Source of the DNA: a virus
IMG/VR virus record: IMGVR_UViG_3300042450_002433
Span: 62,001-126,000 of that record
Direction: 5' to 3' (one strand)
Length of the DNA: 64,000 nucleotides
The notes under the pieces are model-generated. The model was not told where the DNA came from. It was given only the letters and a program-made list of their open reading frames with translations, and ran no database searches. A program made the translations under genes and the position numbers. Positions 45,364 through 52,867 of the stretch are shown here, one piece after another (within the stretch, counting starts at the first letter, position 1; every line of letters starts with the position of its first letter).

Positions 45364-46406
45364 CCCTGCAAAGACTCGCTGTATATCTCACGAACAAGAG
45401 TTTTTAACCGAACAGGATCAACCACACTCTCCATGGTATCGATTTCATCACAAATCAGGGTCAGTGTGTCCTTGGACATGTCCACCGTAAAAGATTTTGT
45501 ATTCGTGTCTTTTTCCGACTGATCGGTAACCGTAACCGAATGAACAGGAGCATCATTGAGTCGGTCAACTAACGAATCAAACATGATGGGTCGAGTTTTG
45601 TTCTTGACCAAGAGTTTGACATAGGTGTTTTTGAATTTCTTGCAGTTAAGTAGGGTATAGTCTTGGTTCGCATCGTCATATTCAATCTGATGGAATATCT
45701 GACATGGATTTTCGACAAATTCCATTTCTCCTGTTCTAGGATGAAGTATATGGAATCCCTTACGCTCCCCTAAATCTGCAAATGTCATCTGATACTGTGT
45801 ACCAAGATAATGAATATTCGATCCCTTGCTGTGTCTGCAATGAAAATGTCCACTGTAGACTGCTTCATATCCACTGAGAATATTGGGATCCATCCCGTCA
45901 TGAAACTCTACTCCCCGTAGAACTTCATATCCATTGATTTCAAAATGCCCCATGAGAACACGAACTGTTGCTGATTGAATAAAATCAAGGCATGCTTGGG
46001 CGTTTTCTTTGGTGATCCATGGGACAATACCCACCTTCATTTCGCCAAGATCAAGAATCGTAGGAGATTCATGAATACGAATATTCGAATATCCTGCAAA
46101 CAACTCAACAATAGAATTCAATCGGTTGGTGTTCTTGAAGAACGCATCATGGTTCCCAAGAGTAATATCCATTTCAATTCCCATTTTTGATAGTGGCTCT
46201 AGGAACCGAGTACGAACTTGATTGAGTGTGTGGAAATTGATGTACTTTCTTCGATCAAGAAAGTCACCCAAATGAATAATTCGCTTGATCCCTCTGTCTT
46301 CAAGTGTTGGGAAAAAGGTAGTTTCCCAAAATTCTAGAAAATGCTCTAGGAAAATTGGGCTATCGTTTCTTGCGCCAAAATGTGTATCGTTGATAACTGC
46401 GATCAT
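45360..46406 (-). CDS. 47: recombination endonuclease subunit gp47 (SbcD/Mre11-like)
   Basis: Metal-dependent nuclease partner of gp46. All calcineurin-like phosphoesterase motifs are present: Asp7-Thr-His9 (NDTHFG), Gly-Asp48 (HLGDFLDRRK), GNHD at 84-87, His154 (LMGHFE) and GHFH at 186-189. The 348 residues match T4 gp47. The start overlaps the gp55 stop (ATGA), so it is coupled to the late sigma factor gene. The strand differs from gp46, so the two subunits are made from different transcripts. Confidence 0.93.
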   Translation of the reverse strand: MIAVINDTHFGARNDSPIFLEHFLEFWETTFFPTLEDRGIKRIIHLGDFLDRRKYINFHTLNQVRTRFLEPLSKMGIEMDITLGNHDAFFKNTNRLNSIVELFAGYSNIRIHESPTILDLGEMKVGIVPWITKENAQACLDFIQSATVRVLMGHFEINGYEVLRGVEFHDGMDPNILSGYEAVYSGHFHCRHSKGSNIHYLGTQYQMTFADLGERKGFHILHPRTGEMEFVENPCQIFHQIEYDDANQDYTLLNCKKFKNTYVKLLVKNKTRPIMFDSLVDRLNDAPVHSVTVTDQSEKDTNTKSFTVDMSKDTLTLICDEIDTMESVVDPVRLKTLVREIYSESLQG

Positions 46407-46969
46407 TTATCTTCTAAATCCAATGTAGGTGGTTCAATTTCACCTTTACGAACTCGCTTTTTCTTTTTCGGTTTAAGAGATTCTGTTGTTTGTGTTTCGC
46501 TTGGGATGAAATCTGCAAACGGACTTAGTCCTGTATCTTCATACTTGGAGTGCTCTTTCTCCATCCAATTACGAAATCTTCCTGTGGGATCATTTTCCTC
46601 AAAGCATCTCATCTTGATATACAGTTGCTTCTTTTCTTTCTGAATTCTTCGAAGGAACGCATAGTAGATTATCTGAGTGAAGAAGGCAAAAGGATTTCTT
46701 GATTTCAATGGGTCAAAGTTAGTAGCATACATGATGCAGTTTTCAACTGAATCTGATACCATTTCGTCCTTGTATGTGTAATTTGCAAAATTGGGTTTCT
46801 TAGATAGATTGTTTGCAATGTCTAAGAAACATTGTCCAATGTAGTTGTTCACTCCAGGAGGTTTGATGCCTTCTTTTTTTGCTTTAATGACAATGTCCTT
46901 GTGTGTAACGAGTTCATTTAAGAATCGTTCATTGTCAATATAATGGTTACCTTCACGCTTTTTTGACAT
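46403..46969 (-). CDS. 55: late-transcription sigma factor gp55
   Basis: Binds host RNA polymerase core and recognises the TATAAATA late promoter, with gp33 and the sliding clamp for activation. The protein (188 residues) matches T4 gp55 in layout: 'GNHYIDNERFLNELVTHK', then 'NNYIGQCFLDIANNLSKKPN' and 'FANYTYKDEMVSDSVENCIM', 'NFDPLKSRNPFAFFTQIIYY' and 'AFLRRIQKEKKQLY', equivalents of sigma region 2. The C-terminal tail is basic (KPKKKKRVRKGEIE). This explains the CTAAATA/TATAAATA elements through the window. The leader contains a sigma70-like promoter with an inverted repeat over its -35. Confidence 0.92.
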   Translation of the reverse strand: MSKKREGNHYIDNERFLNELVTHKDIVIKAKKEGIKPPGVNNYIGQCFLDIANNLSKKPNFANYTYKDEMVSDSVENCIMYATNFDPLKSRNPFAFFTQIIYYAFLRRIQKEKKQLYIKMRCFEENDPTGRFRNWMEKEHSKYEDTGLSPFADFIPSETQTTESLKPKKKKRVRKGEIEPPTLDLEDK

Positions 46970-46992
46970 CTATTCTCCGTTTGTTATGAGTG

Positions 46993-47020
46993 ACTATATC
47001 ACAATTTACACTAATGTAAA
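46993..47020 (-). promoter_or_regulatory. sigma70-like promoter of gene 55 with operator-like repeat
   Basis: On the minus strand TTTACA (47015-47020) and TATAGT (46993-46998) are 16 bases apart. TTTACA-ttag-TGTAAA (47005-47020) is a perfect 6-base inverted repeat covering the -35, a possible operator. Confidence 0.6.
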
Positions 47021-47111
47021 GTGTCTTCTGTAAAATTCTTTTAGCAAATTTTCAAATCAAAGACAATTTACCGATTTCCGATACTAGATACACTTGAGTT
47101 CAAGGGGTGGA

Positions 47112-47192
47112 TTAAGTTACTTAAGTTACTAGTACTTAATGTACTCCTTTGAGTAATATAGTAAGTACTGAGTATAGTAAGTACTTAAGTAC
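47112..47192. repeat. iteron-like AT-rich repeat cluster
   Basis: Contains TTAAGTTAC twice in tandem (47112-47120, 47121-47129), TATAGTAAGTACT twice with a 16-base period (47157-47169, 47173-47185) and the palindrome GTACTTAAGTAC (47181-47192). Non-coding on both strands. It may be a replication origin, a protein-binding cluster or a transcription end. Confidence 0.65.
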
Positions 47193-47660
47193 CTAGAGCC
47201 GTGGATCTCCACCCCAACCTGGAAACTCGTCATACTCTTCATCATCCCATGATGGTTCGCTATCCCCATCCTCAGAATTTTCATCCTGCGAGTCTTCTTC
47301 ATCACTCAAGTCATTGATAGATTTACCTTCAGACAATCCGCTATCGATCATATCGCCCATAATGTCTGAATGTATTTTTGCCTGAATGTAGTCTGCAAGA
47401 ATTTCTCTTGTTGGTTTCATGATGCACATTACTGCCTTTTTGGAGATGATATAGTACTCATCAGCAGTAAATTCAATCCAATTTTTTAGCATAACCGCTA
47501 CTTCTTGAATCTGATTCTCTCTTTGTCTTGATGATGTGACAGCAATCAAAACCATTGGGCACTCCAATACATATGACAACTTACCACCATCCGATATCCC
47601 TGCCATTAGCATTTCACCCGTCATCAATCGAATCAATCGTATTGGATAAACTTGCGTCAT
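47193..47660 (-). CDS. Sm-like protein with acidic tail, 155 aa (paralogue 2)
   Basis: Residues 1-100 are homologous in pattern to the protein at 42336: 'YPIRLIRLMTGEMLMAGISD' (RL.TGE motif), 'LSYVLECPMVLIAV', 'LKNWIEFTADEYYIISKKAV', then 'KPTREILADY'. The rest is very acidic (SDEEDSQDENSEDGDSEPSW) and ends PGWGGDPRL, a tail resembling those that contact SSB-type or replication proteins. The start overlaps the UvsW stop (ATGA). Position between UvsW and gp55 suggests a role in nucleic-acid metabolism. RNA binding is suggested only by the Sm-like pattern. Confidence 0.6.
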   Translation of the reverse strand: MTQVYPIRLIRLMTGEMLMAGISDGGKLSYVLECPMVLIAVTSSRQRENQIQEVAVMLKNWIEFTADEYYIISKKAVMCIMKPTREILADYIQAKIHSDIMGDMIDSGLSEGKSINDLSDEEDSQDENSEDGDSEPSWDDEEYDEFPGWGGDPRL

Positions 47661-49198
47661 GTGTGATCCTTTTTGGGTCTTTGAATTTTCAAATCAATTG
47701 GCATCTTTATCAACTTGTATCTGAACTGCTCCGACTCATAAATCTTAACTCGTTTCAGAAAATGCTGAAGGGTGTAGTTTAGTGTTTCTCCGCTGTGAAG
47801 ATCATCTGCAATGTCATACAATTTGGCAATATGCTTCCCATCACACTTTCTTAATTGCCGACCAATGCTCTGAAGAACTCTAATTCGACTCTTGGATGGG
47901 CTTGCAAAGATGATATTTTTCAAACTTCGAATATTGATTCCTGTACTAAATGTTCCATAAGAAGCAACAATGATTGCATTTTCCTCTTGCTCTACAATGT
48001 TTCGAATTCCTTCGCGCTGTTCGAGTTCAGTTTCCCCTGCTACAAAGAACACCTTGCGATTTTCTATTACATTCGTGGCACACTTTTTGATGTTTTCGAA
48101 TAGTGGCTTTCCGTGCTTCTCAACATAATTGAAAAGGACAAGAGTATTACCACGGGTTGCAGATGCAAGTGAAGTGATGAATTCGTTTCGCTTCTCACAG
48201 TTGATCAGCCATTCAATCTCTCCGTGATAATCTAATCCACACACTGTCTTTCGAATTTCAGCAGGGTATCGAAGCATGATGCATTCGATTCTTAAATTCG
48301 TTAAGAGGTTTTTCTCCATCAGTTCTTTTGTTGTGGTCACTTGGTACACAGGGCCGAATAACCCCTCAATCGCCAATTTATGAATCTTACTGCCATCAAG
48401 AGTGCCTGTAAGTGCAATTCGATAAGGGCAGTCAATTAGTTTGTTCATGATCCCGTTCAAACTCTGTGCTTTGAAGAGATGTGCTTCGTCTCCAATAACC
48501 ACTTCAAAGTTATCAAACCATGCTCTTGGTAGTTTGTATATGCTTTGCCATGTCGAGATTACAATCTGCTTGTCGGTTAGTTTTGCCTCACCCGCAGTAA
48601 TTCGATGACAATTGTTTTCAACATTCCATTTGGTTTGTGCTGAATAATCTTTAAAATCTGCATACAGTTGAGCAACAAGCGAAATGGTAGGAACCACTAT
48701 TAGGATTTTACGATTGGGAGCAATTGCACTTTGATAGTATCTACACAGGGAATAGACTGCAAGACTCTTTCCGCTTGCCGTTGGAGATAGCAGAACACAT
48801 CTTGACTGATTGAGTGCATGACATACTGCATCAACTTGATGGTCATGCGGATCTAGTGGTAACCCTCTTGCCGTAGGGTTTAAGGATTTCATGAACTCAC
48901 GAACTTTATCGCAGTTGAATTTAATTTCAGGTTGTGCAATTGCAGAATCAACTTGAAGTTCGTATCCACGATCTTTGGAGAATGTTGCAAGATAGTCCAT
49001 CAATCCTGCGGGCATTAATCCCGAGTATGCATTGAACAGTCGCACTTTCCCGTCCCATACTCGCCTCTTGAAGGCGGGTGTGTACTTTGCTCCAGGTACA
49101 TCGAATGTAAAGTACTCCTGTAATTCATATGCAATACCATTCTCCGTAACAATTCGAAGGTTGGCGGTATTCATACTACGGACTTCAATTACAGGCAT
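47657..49198 (-). CDS. uvsW: UvsW-type DNA/RNA-DNA helicase
   Basis: Superfamily 2 helicase that unwinds R-loops and branched DNA and switches T4 replication from origin to recombination mode. The 513 residues match T4 UvsW. Walker A is SPTASGKS (138-145), DEAH-box GDEAH at 236-240, and motif VI is SIGRQLRK. The N-terminal 'YFTFDVPGAKYTPAFKRRVW' with WDGKVRL corresponds to the small T4 UvsW N-domain, which also supports the chosen start. The ATG lies 6 bases after a late promoter and has no Shine-Dalgarno sequence. It overlaps the next gene (ATGA). Confidence 0.92.
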   Translation of the reverse strand: MPVIEVRSMNTANLRIVTENGIAYELQEYFTFDVPGAKYTPAFKRRVWDGKVRLFNAYSGLMPAGLMDYLATFSKDRGYELQVDSAIAQPEIKFNCDKVREFMKSLNPTARGLPLDPHDHQVDAVCHALNQSRCVLLSPTASGKSLAVYSLCRYYQSAIAPNRKILIVVPTISLVAQLYADFKDYSAQTKWNVENNCHRITAGEAKLTDKQIVISTWQSIYKLPRAWFDNFEVVIGDEAHLFKAQSLNGIMNKLIDCPYRIALTGTLDGSKIHKLAIEGLFGPVYQVTTTKELMEKNLLTNLRIECIMLRYPAEIRKTVCGLDYHGEIEWLINCEKRNEFITSLASATRGNTLVLFNYVEKHGKPLFENIKKCATNVIENRKVFFVAGETELEQREGIRNIVEQEENAIIVASYGTFSTGINIRSLKNIIFASPSKSRIRVLQSIGRQLRKCDGKHIAKLYDIADDLHSGETLNYTLQHFLKRVKIYESEQFRYKLIKMPIDLKIQRPKKDHT

Positions 49199-49204
49199 TG
49201 ATTA

Positions 49205-49211
49205 TATTTAG
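49205..49211 (-). promoter_or_regulatory. T4-like late promoter 6 bases before uvsW, in the uvsY stop codon
   Basis: CTAAATA on the minus strand contains the TAA stop of uvsY (49208-49210) and ends 6 bases before the uvsW ATG. UvsW is also a late gene in T4. Confidence 0.65.
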
Positions 49212-49645
49212 ATAACCCCACTCATAAACTTTCTCCATTCAATTGCATTTCGAATTACCCAATTCCGATTGTTAATTCCTTTGAGAATAGAGTCTAGGTA
49301 CTCTACCTTTGCTTTCTGTAGGTCTATCTTTGATTCGTGCTTTATGATGTCGGTATCGGATTCTAAGTAAATATCCAAATCCTGCTTCAAGATTCGATGA
49401 CCAAAAGGCTCCCATCCAAGTGTGGCAAGTTCTTGTTGAGACATCTTTCCGTTGTAGTATTCCCATTTTTGCTTGCGGAGAATTTTGAAGTCTACATCCA
49501 ATTTACGAAGGATCAGACACTCATCGTGGTAGATGTTAAGATACTTGCTGTGTAGTTGTGGGATACGAATTGATTCATCGCCCAATTCAGTGCCATCGAT
49601 TTTGAGATCAATTTCAACTAGTTCTTTAATTCGTTCGATATTCAT
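49208..49645 (-). CDS. uvsY: recombination mediator UvsY
   Basis: Loads UvsX recombinase on gp32-coated ssDNA. The 145-residue, mainly helical protein fits T4 UvsY (137 residues) in size and in pattern: an N-terminal 'IERIKELVEIDLKIDGTEL', then 'IPQLHSKYLNIYHDECLILR', then 'RKQKWEYYNGKMSQQEL', then 'LKQDLDIYLESDTDIIKHES' and a C-terminal 'NNRNWVIRNAIEWRKFM'. Its position directly before uvsW also matches the functional grouping. UvsX is not in the window. The start lies back-to-back with the divergent nuclease gene. Confidence 0.85.
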   Translation of the reverse strand: MNIERIKELVEIDLKIDGTELGDESIRIPQLHSKYLNIYHDECLILRKLDVDFKILRKQKWEYYNGKMSQQELATLGWEPFGHRILKQDLDIYLESDTDIIKHESKIDLQKAKVEYLDSILKGINNRNWVIRNAIEWRKFMSGVI

Positions 49646-49652
49646 GTTGTAT

Positions 49653-49680
49653 ATTCTACCTCAAATTCAGATAAAGACAA
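49653..49680 (-). promoter_or_regulatory. probable sigma70-like promoter of uvsY
   Basis: On the minus strand TTGTCT (49675-49680) and TAGAAT (49653-49658) have a 16-base spacer and lie just before the ATG at 49645, again implying a very short leader. Confidence 0.5.
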
Positions 49681-49691
49681 TACATACTTTT

Positions 49692-50246
49692 GTGAAAGCA
49701 CTAGGAATCGACTACTCTATGACCTCACCTGCTGTCACTCTCATCGATGGGGACAAAGTCCAATGTTGGTTCCTGACCTCGGTCAAACGCAATCAAGTTA
49801 CTTACAGCAGCGGTTTCATGACTTGGACAGGTGATCCCTATCCCGACTACCTCTGTCCTGAGCACCGTTTTGATCTTATTGCCGAATGGGCTGTCGCCAA
49901 ATGTGGGATTGAACCCGACATACTCGTCATAGAGGATTATGCCATGGGAGCCAAGGGAAAGGTTTTTCACATCGGCGAGAACTGCGGATTGCTTAAGCAT
50001 AAGTTATGGAAACACAATATTCGATTTGATACTATTGCACCTGCTGCACTAAAAAAGTTTGCCACAGGTAAGGGGAATTCCGATAAATGTATGATGCATT
50101 CGTCATTTGTCAAAGATACAAATATCGATCTGATGAAAACAATGGACAAGGAAAGCAAGGAGTGTTCAAGTCCTGTCTCTGATATTGTAGATTCTTACTA
50201 CCTTGCCAAGTATGCAATGGCAATATTTAAGAAGAAACTACCGTAG
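49692..50246 (+). CDS. RuvC/RNase H-like nuclease, 184 aa
   Basis: Likely a Holliday-junction or structure-specific nuclease. GIDYSMTSPAVTLIDG at the N-terminus is the first RNase H-fold strand with its catalytic Asp. 'EPDILVIEDYAMGAKGKVFH' carries the second acid (Glu in VIEDYA), followed by 'GLLKHKLWKHNIRFDTIAP', 'LKKFATGKGNSDK' and a C-terminal 'SDIVDSYYLAKYA' with the final Asp pair. This order is that of RuvC-type resolvases. I choose GTG 49692 because an upstream extension would run into the divergent uvsY gene and lacks conservation features. The 3' end overlaps the convergent gene by 20 bases. Confidence 0.8.
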   Translation: MKALGIDYSMTSPAVTLIDGDKVQCWFLTSVKRNQVTYSSGFMTWTGDPYPDYLCPEHRFDLIAEWAVAKCGIEPDILVIEDYAMGAKGKVFHIGENCGLLKHKLWKHNIRFDTIAPAALKKFATGKGNSDKCMMHSSFVKDTNIDLMKTMDKESKECSSPVSDIVDSYYLAKYAMAIFKKKLP

Positions 50247-50661
50247 CAGCAATATCGGGAAATGCATCAAGTACGAGTTGCTTGTTGATCCCGTATCCAT
50301 AAAAAGTTCCACTGAACAGTTCTTTGACCATCAATGCCTCATCAGGATGAATCGCTTCCAACAGTTGAATCATCAGAATGTCTTTGCGTTCTTTTGGAAG
50401 GTTGTATGACTCTTTAAATATATAAAGTCTTTTGACTTCCTGGAACAGACTTGATACAGTAAGTCCTTCGGGTGCATTGTCGGGGGTGTATGGCGGCAGA
50501 TCTTGGCGATACCACTTAGAGGTATCGATGAATGCATACTGAAGCAACAGTTTAAATGCATGACTGTTGTTTTCTCTGAGCATTCGAATGACATCTTCTT
50601 TGCTCTGTGCGGTTTGCGAAATTTTCTTCACGACTTCAGGGATTGATAGTGTAGTTGGCAT
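50227..50661 (-). CDS. DUF6433-like conserved phage protein, 144 aa
   Basis: I choose the ATG at 50661 because GCGAGGT precedes it and a late element lies upstream. The pattern 'VIRMLRENNSHAFKLLLQYA' then 'LPPYTPDNAPEGLTVSSLFQ' then 'ERKDILMIQLLEAIHPDEA' and 'YGINKQLVLDAFPDI' is one I recall as the DUF6433 family of T4-like cyanophages, near recombination genes. All-helical, no catalytic motif, function unknown. Its last codons overlap the convergent RuvC-like gene by 20 bases. Confidence 0.65.
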   Translation of the reverse strand: MPTTLSIPEVVKKISQTAQSKEDVIRMLRENNSHAFKLLLQYAFIDTSKWYRQDLPPYTPDNAPEGLTVSSLFQEVKRLYIFKESYNLPKERKDILMIQLLEAIHPDEALMVKELFSGTFYGYGINKQLVLDAFPDIAATVVSS

Positions 50662-50678
50662 AATATGTACCTCGCCTA

Positions 50679-50685
50679 TATTTAG
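50679..50685 (-). promoter_or_regulatory. T4-like late promoter (CTAAATA, minus strand)
   Basis: Ends 17 bases before the ATG at 50661, with a GAGG site in the leader. A divergent sigma70-like promoter begins only 8 bases away at 50694. Confidence 0.55.
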
Positions 50686-50693
50686 CATGCCAC

Positions 50694-50721
50694 TTGACAC
50701 CGATTTAATTTGTGCTATACT
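50694..50721 (+). promoter_or_regulatory. sigma70-like promoter of the 50.7-53.1 kb operon
   Basis: TTGACA (50694-50699) and TATACT (50716-50721) with a 16-base spacer. Genes from 50758 to 53103 are tightly packed behind it. Confidence 0.7.
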
Positions 50722-50757
50722 GTAACTAATCTTAACTTCTTTACAAGGTTTAATCTC

Positions 50758-50970
50758 ATGGACACTAACGAAACAGCGTATAAAACTACTCCACAAATCA
50801 AGGTATGGCTGCGCGAAGAGCAAAAAATTGCAATCGTTCGGCGTGTTGAAGTTCACCCAAATTGGGGAAAGCAGTACCTAGTAACCACCCACAGCCCTGA
50901 ATGGGGGCCTGAAACTTTTTGGGTAAAGGAAAAAAATGTCGAATCAATGGGAGGATCCAACAATGACTAA
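50758..50970 (+). CDS. unknown small protein, 70 aa
   Basis: I choose ATG 50758, after a weak AAGG site, over an earlier start at 50710 that lies inside the promoter. The product, MDTNETAYKTTPQIKVWLRE onward, is a small beta-rich domain with 'IAIVRRVEVHPNWGKQYLVT' and 'HSPEWGPETFWVKEKNVESM'. It has three tryptophans and no cysteines. I do not recognise it. It is the first gene of an early-type operon leading to the exonuclease and gp33, so it may be an early regulator or a DNA-metabolism accessory protein. Confidence 0.55.
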   Translation: MDTNETAYKTTPQIKVWLREEQKIAIVRRVEVHPNWGKQYLVTTHSPEWGPETFWVKEKNVESMGGSNND

Positions 50971-51145
50971 GACCAAGACAACTCCAAAGAAGCGTACCCC
51001 GAAGGCTAAGACTGTACTTACCATCACATACTCCATGCAGTGTCCTGAAGGCAGTTATCAATCAGACACATGGCTTGGATTGGGATGGGATATTCTAATG
51101 CATCGATTGGGACACCTGTGGCGCAATGGTTCCTTTATGGACTAA
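50963..51145 (+). CDS. unknown small basic protein, 60 aa
   Basis: The start at 50963 follows GGGAGG and overlaps the previous gene by 8 bases; an in-frame ATG at 50936 has no such site. The N-terminus is very basic (MTKTKTTPKKRTPKAKTVLT), followed by a short domain, 'SYQSDTWLGLGWDILMHRLG'. A basic arm plus small helical tail suggests nucleic-acid binding, but I do not know the family. It overlaps the likely upstream region of the next gene. Confidence 0.5.
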   Translation: MTKTKTTPKKRTPKAKTVLTITYSMQCPEGSYQSDTWLGLGWDILMHRLGHLWRNGSFMD

Positions 51146-51149
51146 TCCT

Positions 51150-51695
51150 ATGAATATTTTTGCAGTACAACCCAATCCACTTGATGCCGCTCATGATCTT
51201 TGCGACAAACATGTTGTAAAAATGATAGTAGAAAGTGCACAGATGCTATCAACGGCACATCGTGTGTTGGATGGTAATGCCACCATTAGGATTTCAAAGT
51301 CCAATCGAAAACTCAAACATTGGGTACATCCCTGTACTGTTAGAGATGCAAAATTGTGCTTACCTGCTATGGTAAATCACCCATGCACAATATGGGTAAT
51401 GCAGGGCAGTGACAATTACATGTGGCTATGGCAACATACAACGGGTCTTCTGAAAGAATACACAGATCGGTATTCTAAGAAGCATTCAATGTGTGGGCTA
51501 GTCAATGATTATCTTTCTACCTTACCTGCGAATATCAGGCAAGGACAATTGTCTCCGTTTGCACAAGCAATGCCTGAGCATTATAAAACAGATGATGCAG
51601 TCACGGCATATCGCAATTACTATATCGGAGACAAGAAGCGTTTTGCCAAATGGTCTAAAACAAGCCCTCCTTCTTGGTTTGTTAATACCACATAA
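51150..51695 (+). CDS. conserved phage protein with CDKHVVKMI motif, 181 aa
   Basis: I start at ATG 51150 because the family, as I know it in phages and some large DNA viruses, begins MNIF-x-x-x-x-x-P. Key blocks: DLCDKHVVKMIVESAQMLST (residues about 18-37), then 'HPCTVRDAKLCLPAMVNHPC', 'NYMWLWQHTTGLLKEYTDRY', and a C-terminal 'AYRNYYIGDKKRFAKWSKTS'. Conserved His, Cys, Asp and Lys suggest an enzyme, possibly nucleotide- or DNA-related, but I know of no proven activity. It lies in the recombination and repair operon. Confidence 0.6.
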   Translation: MNIFAVQPNPLDAAHDLCDKHVVKMIVESAQMLSTAHRVLDGNATIRISKSNRKLKHWVHPCTVRDAKLCLPAMVNHPCTIWVMQGSDNYMWLWQHTTGLLKEYTDRYSKKHSMCGLVNDYLSTLPANIRQGQLSPFAQAMPEHYKTDDAVTAYRNYYIGDKKRFAKWSKTSPPSWFVNTT

Positions 51696-51698
51696 ATA
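51691..51698 (+). promoter_or_regulatory. T4-like late promoter (CATAAATA)
   Basis: Contains the TAA stop of the preceding gene and ends 11 bases before the ATG at 51710. One mismatch to TATAAATA. Confidence 0.45.
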
Positions 51699-51709
51699 CA
51701 GTACATATT

Positions 51710-51964
51710 ATGCCTAATTATGATTATATCTGCCTTGCTTGCCAACACACATTCGAGGAATTCCTCCGAATGAAAGACAACGACAAGCCATGCAAGACTC
51801 CGTGCCCCAAGTGTGGGGAGAAGAAAGTCGAACAGTATATTCCAACTGCACCGCCTGTTATTGATCCTGTTCGTCTTGGTATTGTTCGTCCCGATAGCGG
51901 ATTCAAAGAAGTAATTTCAAAGATTAAAACCGCACATCCTAGACATGGAATGAGAGACTATTAA
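51710..51964 (+). CDS. FmdB-type zinc-ribbon protein, 84 aa
   Basis: The N-terminal 40 residues form a zinc ribbon: Cys8-x-x-Cys11 (YDYICLACQHTF) and Cys32-x-x-Cys35 (PCPKCGEKKVEQYI), the layout of FmdB/CxxC_CxxC_SSSS-type small proteins. Such proteins are common in T4-like cyanophages. They are thought to act in transcription or as metal-dependent adaptors, though a biochemical role is not established. The C-terminal half (VIDPVRLGIVRPDSGFKEVI) is short and basic at the end. It is 2 bases from the exonuclease gene. Confidence 0.75.
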   Translation: MPNYDYICLACQHTFEEFLRMKDNDKPCKTPCPKCGEKKVEQYIPTAPPVIDPVRLGIVRPDSGFKEVISKIKTAHPRHGMRDY

Positions 51965-51966
51965 TT

Positions 51967-52650
51967 ATGATCAACTCAGATAAAGAATTCTTGCCGTCAG
52001 TCGAAGCAGATGGTGTGGGTCGATACTATAAATCCCCAACAAAGAACAAGTGGTATCCTTCGGTTACCACGGTTGTAAATCATCTAGATGCTGAGAAGTG
52101 GAAAGAGTGGCGTACAGATCCAAAGAATTTAGAGACCTCTCAGAAGGCAATTGCAAGAGGAAATCAGATGCACTTGCTTGCTGAGAAATACCTCACAGAT
52201 GGTACTGTCCCAACAAGCGAAGAAGATTCAATGCGTTTTGATGCACTTCTGCCAATGATGAAAAACATCGGAGAAATCTATGCAATCGAACGACCTTTAT
52301 GGTCTGATCATCTGATGCTTGCGGGAAGAACAGATTGCATCGGAGAGTATAATGGAAATCCTGCAATCATCGATTTCAAGACCTCTTCAAAGAAAAAGAA
52401 GAAGTCTTGGATCACAAATTACTTTCATCAGGCGACTGCATATTCGTATATGTGGGAAGAACGGACAGGGCAGCGAATTACAGACCTTGTTGTTTTGATT
52501 GTATCGGATGACGGCTCGTCACAAGAGTTTGTCGAACACCGAAACGATTATCGCGAAGGTTTGGCAAATGTCATTCGTTCGTATTGGGAAAAATATAACT
52601 TTAAGCAAGTACAGGAGATTGCTAATGAATTGGCTCAAAAAAATACTTAA
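51967..52650 (+). CDS. PD-(D/E)xK exonuclease, MGME1/RecB-like
   Basis: Probable single-strand or double-strand DNA exonuclease. Motifs: 'WYPSVTTVVNHLD' (N-terminal signature), ARGNQMHLLAEKYL (motif with His69), then AGRTDCIGEYNG with catalytic Asp123, and IIDFKTSSKKKK with Asp136-x-Lys138, followed by HQATAYSYMW (Gln/Tyr motif). This order is that of the RecB-like/MGME1 family seen in T4-like cyanophages. The 227-residue length is typical. It is part of the early-type operon with gp33 and precedes gp32, so it may supply recombination ends or recycle DNA. Confidence 0.85.
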   Translation: MINSDKEFLPSVEADGVGRYYKSPTKNKWYPSVTTVVNHLDAEKWKEWRTDPKNLETSQKAIARGNQMHLLAEKYLTDGTVPTSEEDSMRFDALLPMMKNIGEIYAIERPLWSDHLMLAGRTDCIGEYNGNPAIIDFKTSSKKKKKSWITNYFHQATAYSYMWEERTGQRITDLVVLIVSDDGSSQEFVEHRNDYREGLANVIRSYWEKYNFKQVQEIANELAQKNT

Positions 52651-52867
52651 TTGGTTTGGATTTACATTGTCTCGTAGGCTCGAACCCATCGTTCCTCCAC
52701 AAAAGGAACGATTTCATTGCATTCGATTCATGACGGAAAAGGGAGAACAGATTGGAATTCTTCTGACTACCGAAGAATTTGAGCGAGGTATTGCTCGATG
52801 GGTTGATACAATTGACGAAATGCCAATTCAAATGACAAACGATGTTAACGAAGAAAGTATGCCATAA
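52625..52867 (+). CDS. unknown small protein, 80 aa
   Basis: I choose ATG 52625 because CAGGAGATT lies just before it; a longer frame from 52499 lies inside the exonuclease gene. It overlaps the exonuclease by 26 bases and the next gene by TAATG. The N-terminus MNWLKKILNWFGFTLSRRLE is a basic amphipathic or membrane-associated helix, followed by a small beta domain, 'RFHCIRFMTEKGEQIGILLT'. The function is unknown. Conserved placement before gp33 in related phages is not something I can verify here. Confidence 0.55.
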   Translation: MNWLKKILNWFGFTLSRRLEPIVPPQKERFHCIRFMTEKGEQIGILLTTEEFERGIARWVDTIDEMPIQMTNDVNEESMP

